NCBI GenBank assembly: GCA_913057815.1
Contig: CAJXOV010000133.1
Span: 1 to 6,437, forward strand
Source of the DNA: an uncultured Flavobacteriales bacterium
GTDB taxonomy: Bacteria; Bacteroidota; Bacteroidia; Flavobacteriales_D; Sanyastnellaceae
Length of the DNA stretch: 6,437 nt
Direction: 5' to 3'
Below the pieces are notes generated by a model that was not told the origin of the DNA, ran no database searches, and saw nothing but the letters and a program-made list of their open reading frames with translations. The number at the start of each line of letters is the position of its first letter. The first letter of the stretch is position 1. Of this stretch, positions 1 to 6,364 are shown in pieces. The position numbers and the translations under genes are program-made.

Positions 1-55
1 AAGTGAATAAGTGAATAAGTGAATAAGTGAATAAGTGAATAAGTGAATAAGTGAA
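1..55. repeat. Octamer tandem array (AAGTGAAT), six full copies plus a 7-bp partial
   Basis: Six identical head-to-tail copies of AAGTGAAT occupy 1-48, and a seventh matches for 7 of 8 bases before the sequence diverges at 56. The array runs off the left edge, so its true copy number is unknown, and the repeat itself is a likely reason the assembly stopped here. The 8-bp unit is not a multiple of three and places TGA or TAA in every frame of the strand, so it cannot be coding. It ends 39 bp before the four-helix-bundle start codon. A link between array and gene is inference. Confidence 0.95.
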
Positions 56-93
56 ATTATTGCTGATCGATGACATGAAAAATAAAACAGAGC

Positions 94-471
94 ATGGGTT
101 ACCATAAATTATCAGAGTTGAAAGTATGGCAAAAGTCGCGAGTCTTCAGGAAGAACATTTATGATCTATCGAGAACTTTTTCTTCTGAAGAAAAATACAA
201 ATTAGTGGATCAAATAGTTAGAAGTTCACGATCAATAACGGCTAATATTTCTGAAGGACATGGACGGTTTCATTATCAAGAAAATATTCAATTCTGTCGG
301 ATTGCGAGAGGCTCACTTGTAGAAACGTTTGACCACTTAACAGTTTCTTTAGATTGTGAGTACATTGATAAATCTAAATTTGAAGAATTAGAGAAAGAAA
401 TTAACGAAATAGAAAAGATGTTGAATGGTTATATCAACTATTTGATGGCCAAAAATAAATCAGAAAAATGA
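94..471 (+). CDS. Four-helix-bundle protein, 23S rRNA intervening-sequence protein (IVP) family
   Basis: This encodes a 125-residue protein of the bacterial four-helix-bundle family, first noticed in intervening sequences of 23S rRNA genes and later found as free-standing genes, very often in Bacteroidota. Family hallmarks are visible: an N-terminal L-x-V-W-Q segment (residues 9-13), the L37-x2-Q40-x2-R43-S-x2-S-x2-A-N-I-S-E-G55 core helix pair, G-R at 57-58, and A-R-G-S-L at 71-75 followed by E77. The C-terminus is a charged Glu/Lys-rich helix. Known relatives form pentameric rings; their function is unresolved, although nucleic-acid binding is suspected, and the Avd proteins of diversity-generating retroelements belong to the same fold. 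No rRNA, reverse transcriptase or template repeat is visible here. The gene lies upstream of trpF, after an octamer array, and so probably interrupts the trp operon. The ATG at 94 has only a weak purine-rich upstream stretch; the ATGs at 70 and 75 are out of frame and soon stopped. Confidence 0.88.
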   Translation: MGYHKLSELKVWQKSRVFRKNIYDLSRTFSSEEKYKLVDQIVRSSRSITANISEGHGRFHYQENIQFCRIARGSLVETFDHLTVSLDCEYIDKSKFEELEKEINEIEKMLNGYINYLMAKNKSEK

Positions 472-502
472 ATCTCACCAGAGATTCTAAAACCATAGAA
501 TC
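470..502 (+). other. Two overlapping, mutually exclusive inverted repeats between the four-helix-bundle gene and trpF
   Basis: GAATCTC (470-476) pairs perfectly with GAGATTC (481-487) across a 4-nt ACCA loop. GATTCTA (483-489) pairs perfectly with TAGAATC (496-502) across a 6-nt loop. Both stems need bases 483-487, so only one can form at a time. The first arm overlaps the stop codon of the upstream gene. No run of T follows either stem, so neither is a classical intrinsic terminator. The rest of the gap to trpF (503-584) is AT-rich with no clear promoter. The pairing is seen directly; any regulatory role is inference. Confidence 0.45.
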
Positions 503-584
503 AGACTTATAAACTTGTCATCTTATCAACTGCACGAAAAGCAAAAAATGAAAAGAGAAATAACACCACAAAGAACTCTAATAC

Positions 585-1223
585 ATGAATAACAAGTTAT
601 ACATAAAAGTCTGCGGAAACGCCCAAGAGGCAAACATCCTATCTGTAAAGAATACTGCTCCTGATTTAATGGGATTTATTTTCCATAGGGATTCTCCGAG
701 GCATGCCATACTCAGAGAATTGAGAGATACTGTTCATGAAATCCCTCCTCGTACTAGAAAAGTAGGTGTGTTCGTGAACGAACCCATTCTGAATCTTAAA
801 AAACTAGTCATTCTATGTGATTTACACTTGGCCCAGTTGCACGGTGGAGAAGATGTTGAATATTGCAAGGAACTGACTCAAAAATCAGATTTCGGTGTAA
901 TTAAAGTGTTCAATGTGGACGATGATTTTGATTTCTCAGTTACCAAAGAATTTGAAGATGTAGTTCACTTTTTCTTGTTCGACACCAAATCTGATAAACC
1001 TGGTGGTTCTGGGAAGAAATTCAACTGGGATAAACTGAAAGAATATAACGGAGAGTTGAGCTTCTTTTTAGCGGGTGGAATCGGACCTGATGATGCTGAA
1101 GAGATCAAGAGCCTAAAGCACGATAAGTTGATAGGAATAGACATAAACAGCGCTTTCGAGACGGAGCCAGGAATTAAGGATGTAGAAAAAGTAGATGCCT
1201 TTATTAAAAAATTAAGAAAATGA
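585..1223 (+). CDS. trpF: Phosphoribosylanthranilate isomerase
   Basis: TrpF catalyses the Amadori rearrangement of N-(5-phosphoribosyl)anthranilate to carboxyphenylaminodeoxyribulose phosphate, the third step from chorismate to tryptophan, in the cytoplasm. The 212-residue length is normal for the single-domain (beta/alpha)8 enzyme. Visible signatures are K-V-C-G at 8-11 with catalytic base C10, G-V-F-V-N at 61-65, Q-L-H-G at 84-87, L-F-D-T at 131-134 with catalytic acid D133, the phosphate-loop region P-G-G-S-G (139-143), L-A-G-G-I at 162-166, and G-I-D-I-N-S near 184-189 followed by E-x-x-P-G-I-K-D. The start at 585 sits just before the conserved first strand, and no in-frame upstream ATG is credible. 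The stop overlaps the trpB start as ATGA, implying translational coupling. It is not fused to trpC, unlike in enteric bacteria. A 113-bp gap separates it from the four-helix-bundle gene. Confidence 0.97.
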   Translation: MNNKLYIKVCGNAQEANILSVKNTAPDLMGFIFHRDSPRHAILRELRDTVHEIPPRTRKVGVFVNEPILNLKKLVILCDLHLAQLHGGEDVEYCKELTQKSDFGVIKVFNVDDDFDFSVTKEFEDVVHFFLFDTKSDKPGGSGKKFNWDKLKEYNGELSFFLAGGIGPDDAEEIKSLKHDKLIGIDINSAFETEPGIKDVEKVDAFIKKLRK

Positions 1224-2401
1224 CATTCCAGCCAACAGACCAAGGATTTTATGGGGAATATGGTGGTGCTTTTGTGCCTGAGATGCTCCATGCTAACGTG
1301 GAAGAACTCCGTCAGAACTACCTGAAGTTTTCGGAAACAGAGGAGTTCAAAAAAGAGTTTCAGAGCCTACTTAAAGATTATGTGGGTAGACCCACTCCTC
1401 TTTATTTCGCTAAGCGATTAACGGAAAAGTATGGTTCTAAAATCTATCTAAAAAGAGAAGATTTATGCCACACTGGAGCACACAAAGTGAACAATACTAT
1501 TGGTCAAATTCTGTTGGCAGAGAAATTAGGGAAGAAAAGAATTATAGCAGAAACTGGAGCAGGGCAGCATGGAGTAGCTACTGCTACAGTCTGCGCGCTG
1601 AAAGGACTTCAGTGCATAGTTTATATGGGAGAGCATGACATCAAGCGTCAAGCACCTAATGTAAGCAGAATGAAAATGCTAGGAGCGGAAGTGAGACCTG
1701 CCCTCTCTGGAAGTAAGACGCTTAAAGACGCTACTAACGAGGCCATTCGCGACTGGATTAACAATCCGAATGACACGTTTTACATCATAGGCTCTGTAGT
1801 AGGACCTCATCCTTATCCTGATATGGTAGCCCGTTTTCAGTCGGTGATTAGTGAAGAGATTAAATGGCAACTGCAAGAACACGAAGGCCGTGAAAACCCT
1901 GATATGGTAATAGCATGTGTGGGAGGTGGAAGTAATGCTGCGGGCGCATTCTATCATTTCATGGAAGATGAACGAGTGAAACTTGTAGCAGCAGAAGCAG
2001 CCGGATTAGGAGTAGACTCGGGTAAATCAGCAGCTACTAGTTTACTCGGAACCAATGGAATTCTCCACGGAAGTAGAACCCTTCTTATGCAAACTGCAGA
2101 TGGACAAGTGATAGAACCATACTCTGTCTCAGCAGGATTAGATTATCCTGGAATAGGTCCACTTCATGCGCATTTAATTACCAGCGGAAGAGCCAAAAGT
2201 TATCCTATTACGGATGATGAAGCTTTGGAGTCTGTGCTTGAAGTTTCCAGACTAGAAGGAATTATTCCAGCGCTAGAAACAGCTCATGCGTTTTCAGTGT
2301 TGAATAAAATAGAACACCACAAAGACCAAGTTATAGTAGTGAATCTATCAGGTAGAGGAGATAAAGATTTAAACACGTATATCGAGCATTTTAATTTCTA
2401 G
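1220..2401 (+). CDS. trpB: Tryptophan synthase beta chain
   Basis: TrpB is the PLP-dependent subunit of the alpha2-beta2 tryptophan synthase and condenses serine with channelled indole to give tryptophan. All 393 residues align in outline with the TrpB1 class. N-terminal [10 protein letters not shown] is at 12-21. H-T-G-A-H-K-V-N-N at 84-92 contains the Schiff-base lysine K89. E-T-G-A-G-Q-H-G at 111-118 holds the catalytic glutamate E111. G-G-G-S-N-A at 235-240 is the PLP phosphate loop. G-L-D-Y-P-G-I-G-P at 306-314 carries the domain-switch aspartate D308. E352 and the L-S-G-R-G-D-K-D segment (376-383, S377 facing the pyridine nitrogen) complete the site. The start overlaps the trpF stop in ATGA, and trpA begins 2 nt after the stop. 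Nothing looks degraded. Equivalences to the Salmonella residues are from memory. Confidence 0.99.
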   Translation: MTFQPTDQGFYGEYGGAFVPEMLHANVEELRQNYLKFSETEEFKKEFQSLLKDYVGRPTPLYFAKRLTEKYGSKIYLKREDLCHTGAHKVNNTIGQILLAEKLGKKRIIAETGAGQHGVATATVCALKGLQCIVYMGEHDIKRQAPNVSRMKMLGAEVRPALSGSKTLKDATNEAIRDWINNPNDTFYIIGSVVGPHPYPDMVARFQSVISEEIKWQLQEHEGRENPDMVIACVGGGSNAAGAFYHFMEDERVKLVAAEAAGLGVDSGKSAATSLLGTNGILHGSRTLLMQTADGQVIEPYSVSAGLDYPGIGPLHAHLITSGRAKSYPITDDEALESVLEVSRLEGIIPALETAHAFSVLNKIEHHKDQVIVVNLSGRGDKDLNTYIEHFNF

Positions 2402-2403
2402 AA

Positions 2404-3177
2404 ATGACCATAGCAGCATACATAAAACAAAACAAACCTATCCTCAACGTTTACTTCACAGCAGGTTATCCTGAGTTGGGAGATACGGGAAGAACAGTAT
2501 TGGCATTGCAACGCGAAGGTGTGCAAATGATAGAAGTGGGAATGCCATACTCAGATCCTATGGCAGATGGTGAGACTATCCAAAACAGCAGTGCTCACGC
2601 CATTAAAAACGGCATGACCATAGAGCTTTTATTCAGTCAACTGAGCGAGATCAAGTCTGAGGTGAATATCCCGCTAGTATTTATGGGATACCTAAATCAG
2701 TGGATGCAGTTTGGCAAAGAGAAGTTTCTCATAGAAGCCAAAAAAGCAGGAATAGGAGCACTTATTATTCCAGATTTGCCCTTGGATGTGTATGAAACAG
2801 AGTATAAGGAATTGGTGGAAAAACATGGATTGAGCATGTCATTTCTCATCACTCCTAACACCTCGAATGAACGAATTAAAAAAGCTGCCAAGCTGAGTTC
2901 CGCGTTTTTATATGTGGTTTCGCAAAGCAGCATCACAGGAACTAGCGCTGGAGTTTCTATGGAGCAATTGGCTTATTTCAAGAGAATTAACGACTTGAGC
3001 TTAGAAATCCCCAGGCTCATTGGATTCGGGATCAGTGATGCTGAATCATTTAACCAAGCCTGCCAGTATGCAGATGGAGCCATTATAGGAAGTGCGTTTA
3101 TTAAAGCGTTGCAACGCGATAATTTAGAACCTAGCATCTCCACATTTATTAAGTCTATTTTAGAAACATCCCGATAG
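2404..3177 (+). CDS. trpA: Tryptophan synthase alpha chain
   Basis: TrpA cleaves indole-3-glycerol phosphate to indole and glyceraldehyde 3-phosphate and passes indole to TrpB through the intersubunit tunnel. The 257-residue TIM barrel shows F-T-A-G-Y-P at 18-23, the catalytic pair E44 and D55 in E-V-G-M-P-Y-S-D-P-M-A-D-G (44-56), the alpha-loop-2 proline region, the loop-6 segment S-I-T-G-T at 176-180, and the phosphate-binding G-F-G-I-S (207-211) and G-A-I-I-G-S-A (225-231). These match family expectations for an active enzyme. The gene starts 2 nt after the trpB stop, consistent with coupled synthesis of the two subunits. Oddly, its last codons (Ser, Arg, stop) lie inside a perfect 20-bp palindrome, so the extreme C-terminus and the stop may have been supplied by an inserted element. 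The residues involved lie beyond the last barrel helix. Confidence 0.98.
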   Translation: MTIAAYIKQNKPILNVYFTAGYPELGDTGRTVLALQREGVQMIEVGMPYSDPMADGETIQNSSAHAIKNGMTIELLFSQLSEIKSEVNIPLVFMGYLNQWMQFGKEKFLIEAKKAGIGALIIPDLPLDVYETEYKELVEKHGLSMSFLITPNTSNERIKKAAKLSSAFLYVVSQSSITGTSAGVSMEQLAYFKRINDLSLEIPRLIGFGISDAESFNQACQYADGAIIGSAFIKALQRDNLEPSISTFIKSILETSR

Positions 3178-3187
3178 CTATCGGGAT
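3168..3187. repeat. Perfect 20-bp palindrome spanning the trpA stop codon
   Basis: ATCCCGATAG is followed immediately by its exact reverse complement CTATCGGGAT. The palindrome covers the last base of the penultimate Thr codon region, the Ser and Arg codons, and the TAG stop (3175-3177) of trpA, and it ends 15 bp before the next start codon. In RNA it could form a stem, but a real hairpin needs an unpaired loop of about 4 nt, leaving around 8 bp. It is followed by ATAAAAGCAATTTT rather than a T-run, so intrinsic termination is unlikely. It may be a REP-like dispersed palindrome, an mRNA-stabilising element, or a partial attenuator before the DAHP synthase gene. Only one copy is present in the window. 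Confidence 0.9.
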
Positions 3188-3202
3188 AAAAGCAATTTTA
3201 AC

Positions 3203-4216
3203 ATGATTATTCAATTAGAAAACACCACTTCAGAAGCTCAGATAGCTTCGATAGAAGCTGAAATAAAAGCACTAAGCTATAGCCCTAATCTAGTAACTAC
3301 TCAGGCTGGAAACTACCTGGTGTGTATAGGGAAATCCGAGCTAGATCCTAGGAAAATAGGGAGTATAGATGGTGTAAAAGACATTCACCGAGTGAGTGAT
3401 GATTACAAGTTGGTTTCTGCTAAATGGAAGGTCGGACATTCTACCATAGATTTAGGTGATGACGTGAAAATAGGAAGCGGAAACTTTCAAATCATGGCTG
3501 GACCTTGTTCTATAGAAAACGAGGAGCAAATAGAATGTACAGTGCAACACTTAGTAGATAACAACATTAAAATCATGCGTGGTGGAGTGTTTAAGCCTAG
3601 GAGTTCACCATACAGTTTTCAGGGATTAGGTATAGATGGACTGAAGATTTTTTACAAGCACTGCAGAGCTGCTGGTATAAAAATAGTAACTGAGGTAATG
3701 GAGGTAGACCAGATAGCCAAAATGCATGATTATGTAGACATTTATCAGGTAGGCGCTAGAAATAGCCAGAATTTCAATCTGTTGAACGAACTAGGAAAAG
3801 TAGATAAAACGGTTATGCTTAAGCGTGGAATCAGCGGAACTTTAGATGAGCTTCTTCATTCTGCGGAGTACATATTTTCTAGTGGAAATGAACGCATTAT
3901 GCTCTGTGAGCGAGGTATTCGGTCTTACGAAAAAGCGTACAGAAACACCATGGATATTAATGCTATAGCCATGTTAAAAGAGCGCACGCACATGCCTGTA
4001 GTAGCTGATCCTAGTCATGGAATAGGCATTAGAAAATTTGTAGCACCGGTAGCATTGGCTTGCATTATGGCTGGAGCAGATGCAGTGATCATGGAAGTGC
4101 ATGAAACTCCTCAAAAAGCCTTTAGTGACGGACAGCAAACGTTATCACACAGGCAAGCTCAGAAGACTTATCAGAATATAAGGAGTACACGGGAGCATTT
4201 TATGGGGCTAACTTAA
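3203..4216 (+). CDS. aroF: 3-deoxy-7-phosphoheptulonate (DAHP) synthase with N-terminal ferredoxin-like regulatory domain
   Basis: This enzyme condenses phosphoenolpyruvate and erythrose 4-phosphate to DAHP, the committed first step of the shikimate pathway. At 337 residues it has the architecture of the T. maritima enzyme: a ferredoxin-like domain (about 1-66), a linker, and a type I-beta (beta/alpha)8 barrel (about 85-335). Metal ligands are visible as C102 in A-G-P-C-S, H272 in D-P-S-H-G, E298 and D309, the same numbers I recall for T. maritima. The substrate motif K-P-R-S-S-P-Y-S-F-Q-G is at 131-141, with further basic residues K207 and R208. There is no chorismate mutase domain. In the Thermotoga enzyme the N-terminal domain binds tyrosine for feedback inhibition, so similar control is likely here, though the effector is inferred. 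It lies 25 bp after trpA and is probably co-transcribed, supplying chorismate to the trp branch. Its 3' end overlaps the convergent response-regulator gene by 9 bp. The paralogue symbol (aroF or aroG) is conventional only. Confidence 0.95.
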   Translation: MIIQLENTTSEAQIASIEAEIKALSYSPNLVTTQAGNYLVCIGKSELDPRKIGSIDGVKDIHRVSDDYKLVSAKWKVGHSTIDLGDDVKIGSGNFQIMAGPCSIENEEQIECTVQHLVDNNIKIMRGGVFKPRSSPYSFQGLGIDGLKIFYKHCRAAGIKIVTEVMEVDQIAKMHDYVDIYQVGARNSQNFNLLNELGKVDKTVMLKRGISGTLDELLHSAEYIFSSGNERIMLCERGIRSYEKAYRNTMDINAIAMLKERTHMPVVADPSHGIGIRKFVAPVALACIMAGADAVIMEVHETPQKAFSDGQQTLSHRQAQKTYQNIRSTREHFMGLT

Positions 4217-4903
4217 ATTCACCTGAAAAATATAACCCACTCCTCTTAAAGTTTCCAGATGAATCTCTGGACAGGCAGCAAATATTTTTCTAATCTTTCG
4301 CATATACACATCCAGATTTCTAGAATTGAAATAAGAGTCATCCTTCCACACTTTCATAAGGATCTCTTCTTTGGTAATTGTTTGGTTCTGATGTGTGATG
4401 AGTAGCTTTAAGATTTCATTTTCCTTGTGGCTTAATTTCACCTCCTCATTCTTTATCTCAATTTTAAGAGCCAGTGGATTGAATGAGCAAATATCTCCGA
4501 TTCTAAAAACCTCAGTCTTTGGCTTCCTAGCCAACCTGACGCTGCTTAACATTAGTAAATTATTAATTCTTACCATTAACTCCTCCATACTAAATGGCTT
4601 GGTTAAATAGTCATTTCCTCCACTTTTAAAGCCTGAAACTATGTCTGCAGTTTGGTTTTTAGCTGTTAAAAAAATGATAGGAAGATTCGGATGTATAGCA
4701 TTTAGCTTTTCTGCCACATCCAACCCACTCTTTCCGGGAACCATAATATCTAACACACAGATGTCGGGCTGAAATTCTTTTATTGAAGCCAAAGCCACAG
4801 AACCAATGCTATCGTGCTTTACTTCGAACCCCTTGGTTTCAAGAGTTTCTACTACTATTTGCGCTAAAAAAGTTTCGTCTTCTAAGTAATAAACCTTAGC
4901 CAT
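4208..4903 (-). CDS. OmpR-family response regulator, RprY-like
   Basis: This is a 231-residue DNA-binding response regulator that should be phosphorylated by the kinase encoded just upstream. The receiver domain (about 2-116) has the acidic pair E8-D9, phospho-acceptor D52 in V-L-D-I-M-V-P, T80 in F-L-T-A, and K102 in Y-L-T-K-P-F. The winged-helix effector (about 130-228) shows L-S-H-K-E-N-E-I-L (157-165), the K-E-E-I-L turn near 178-182, S-R-N-L-D-V-Y-M-R-K-I-R-K in the recognition helix (194-206), and L-R-G-V-G-Y-I-F in the wing. The overall pattern, including G-F-K-S-G-G-N-D-Y-L-T-K-P-F, resembles Bacteroidota RprY-type regulators. The start lies 3 nt after the kinase stop, indicating translational coupling. 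The stop codon lies inside the 3' end of the convergent DAHP synthase gene. Its targets are unknown; an upstream direct repeat suggests autoregulation. Confidence 0.95.
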   Translation of the reverse strand: MAKVYYLEDETFLAQIVVETLETKGFEVKHDSIGSVALASIKEFQPDICVLDIMVPGKSGLDVAEKLNAIHPNLPIIFLTAKNQTADIVSGFKSGGNDYLTKPFSMEELMVRINNLLMLSSVRLARKPKTEVFRIGDICSFNPLALKIEIKNEEVKLSHKENEILKLLITHQNQTITKEEILMKVWKDDSYFNSRNLDVYMRKIRKIFAACPEIHLETLRGVGYIFQVNLS

Positions 4904-4906
4904 TAG

Positions 4907-6310
4907 TTAAGTTTTAGGAATTGAAACGGTGAACTCTACCCAATTTTCTTTAGAAGCCACTTTAGCAGATCCGTAATGGGCCTCAGCTACTGACTTTACA
5001 TAATACAAGCCCAAGCCATGGCCTTTTACATCATGAATGTTATGTTTTGGGACTCTATAAAGTTTATCGAAAACCAATGCTTGCTCTTCGCTAGTTAATG
5101 TGATTCCAAAATTTTTCACAGAGAATAAAACGTGTTTTGGGGAGTCTTTCACCTTAACCACTATTGTTTCATTTGCCGGAGAGTATTTCACCGCATTATC
5201 TATCAGGTTATTCATCAACCCAGATAAATGAAGCTTATCAGCAGAGAGTTTAGCACTATCTATTTCAGATAATTCTACAGTAAGGTTTTTAAGATCAGAA
5301 GCTGGCATAAATGAATGAACAGATTCTTGAGCGAGTAACTCTACGTCTATTATTTCTTTTTTGAGGGTTAAGTCTTTAGAATTAGAATTGGAATTTTCCA
5401 GTATTCTATTGATCAAACCGTCAAGTTTATTAAGCTGCTTTTGGCTCTCAGTGGCATACTGAGTTACTTTTTCAGGCTGTTTACTTACCTCAAAATCTAT
5501 CATGGCCTCCATGGCCACCTTCACTGCAGAAATAGGAGTCTTTAGCTCATGGGTAATATTTGCCATAAAATCATCTTTAGCCACTGCCAATGCTTTTTGT
5601 TCCTTCAATACTTTAGAGTTTTGTCTATAAGCAAAGAGCAAAACACCAAAAAGTAAAAGGCTTATGATAATAGTCGGGAGAAGTGATTTCAGGACATGAA
5701 TTCTCTGACCACGAAACCCGATTTGTTCGTTCTTCATTCCTATTGTCTCGAACTTCACTTCGGTATATGATACCACTGGAAAGCTGTTTTCACTAGCATA
5801 AAAAAATGAGATCCCATTTTGCTTATTCAATAATTTTCCAGAGTAAATAGAATCAAACTGACTACGAATTTCTTTTGGTTTGAGGTAGTTAGAAGAAACC
5901 AATCCTGCAGTTTCAGAACTGTGCTTTCCACTGTCTTCAAATGCTGTAGTATTGATAATTACGCTTATTTGAGCTGAGCTATCTGCCTCCATATTCTCCA
6001 TCATTTTAAAAAATGAAGAATCTAATCCCTCCGGCATTGCCGAATCTAAAAATGGCTTAACCATCTCAATCTCTACTATTGAAGAATCATGAGAATAAAA
6101 TATTTCATTATTAGCACCGGTAGCTGAAGGAGAGGACTTAAAAACAACTAGTTCATTTACTACACTTTCCATTATTTCATTTACTGAAATATCTGCTAGT
6201 TCCTGTAAATCTTCTATAAGCTCAGACTTTAAAAAATTATAATGACTCACATTAAAATAAATGAGAACTGCTCCTAACAAGAAAATGCTGATGACTAGCG
6301 GTTTTTGCAT
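4907..6310 (-). CDS. Membrane sensor histidine kinase, RprX-like, with uncharacterised periplasmic domain
   Basis: This 467-residue inner-membrane sensor kinase phosphorylates the regulator encoded immediately downstream. TM1 spans about 5-20. A periplasmic region of roughly 185 residues (24-208) is Ser/Glu-rich and matches no sensor domain I recognise. TM2 spans about 211-228. There is no HAMP domain; a short charged helix (229-246) leads directly to the HisKA domain, with phospho-acceptor H254 in N-I-T-H-E-L-K-T-P. The ATPase domain has the N box L-M-N-N-L-I-D-N-A-V-K-Y-S (365-377), the F box V-F-D-K-L-Y-R (413-419) and an intact G2 box G-H-G-L-G-L (430-435). The G1 box is atypical: N-F-G-I-T-L (400-405) where D-x-G-x-G-I is usual. 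Other kinases tolerate Asn there, so activity is still expected. Start choice is supported by a promoter ending 18 nt upstream. The signal sensed is unknown. Confidence 0.94.
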   Translation of the reverse strand: MQKPLVISIFLLGAVLIYFNVSHYNFLKSELIEDLQELADISVNEIMESVVNELVVFKSSPSATGANNEIFYSHDSSIVEIEMVKPFLDSAMPEGLDSSFFKMMENMEADSSAQISVIINTTAFEDSGKHSSETAGLVSSNYLKPKEIRSQFDSIYSGKLLNKQNGISFFYASENSFPVVSYTEVKFETIGMKNEQIGFRGQRIHVLKSLLPTIIISLLLFGVLLFAYRQNSKVLKEQKALAVAKDDFMANITHELKTPISAVKVAMEAMIDFEVSKQPEKVTQYATESQKQLNKLDGLINRILENSNSNSKDLTLKKEIIDVELLAQESVHSFMPASDLKNLTVELSEIDSAKLSADKLHLSGLMNNLIDNAVKYSPANETIVVKVKDSPKHVLFSVKNFGITLTSEEQALVFDKLYRVPKHNIHDVKGHGLGLYYVKSVAEAHYGSAKVASKENWVEFTVSIPKT

Positions 6311-6328
6311 AAATCGAAAGATTTAATT

Positions 6329-6357
6329 CAAATTTACAGGCATATGGTCATTTGCAA
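6329..6357 (-). promoter_or_regulatory. Bacteroidota-type promoter of the kinase-regulator operon
   Basis: Read on the minus strand, TTG (6357-6355) is followed by an 18-nt spacer and then TAAATTTG (6336-6329). This is an exact match to the known Bacteroidota housekeeping promoter TTG-N17-23-TAnnTTTG. The -7 element ends 18 nt before the kinase ATG, so transcription would begin around 6320-6324 and give a leader of only about 10-14 nt. The match is seen directly; promoter activity is inference from the consensus. Confidence 0.72.
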
Positions 6358-6364
6358 TGGGTTT

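Noticed and set aside
94..471. Diversity-generating retroelement, with the four-helix-bundle protein as Avd
   Set aside because: There is no reverse transcriptase, template/variable repeat pair or target gene in the window; family fold alone is not enough.
510..517. TAAACTTG in the gap before trpF as a -7 promoter element
   Set aside because: It has one mismatch to TAnnTTTG and no TTG at the right distance upstream; in AT-rich sequence this is expected by chance.
548..592. A 14-codon open frame ([14 protein letters not shown]) overlapping the trpF start, as a possible trp leader peptide
   Set aside because: It has no Trp codons, a weak start context and no terminator downstream, so nothing supports a leader-peptide attenuator.
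965..1291. Minus-strand open frame of 108 codons across trpF and the trpB start
   Set aside because: It lies antisense to two clearly conserved genes and has no recognisable protein features.
1679..1957. Minus-strand open frame of 92 codons inside trpB
   Set aside because: It is antisense to the conserved TrpB core; composition looks like a shadow translation.
2697..2936. Minus-strand open frame of 79 codons inside trpA
   Set aside because: It is antisense to conserved TrpA sequence, with no upstream signals.
3106..3117. 12-bp palindrome GCGTTGCAACGC inside trpA
   Set aside because: It is fully explained by conserved codons (A-L-Q-R), and a near copy of those codons (L-A-L-Q-R) occurs elsewhere in trpA; no independent signal.
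3168..3202. Rho-independent terminator after trpA
   Set aside because: The perfect palindrome is not followed by a T-run, and the DAHP synthase gene starts 15 bp later.
4395..4610. Plus-strand open frame of 71 codons with hydrophobic stretches, opposite the response regulator
   Set aside because: It is antisense to conserved receiver and winged-helix coding; hydrophobicity follows from the complementary strand.
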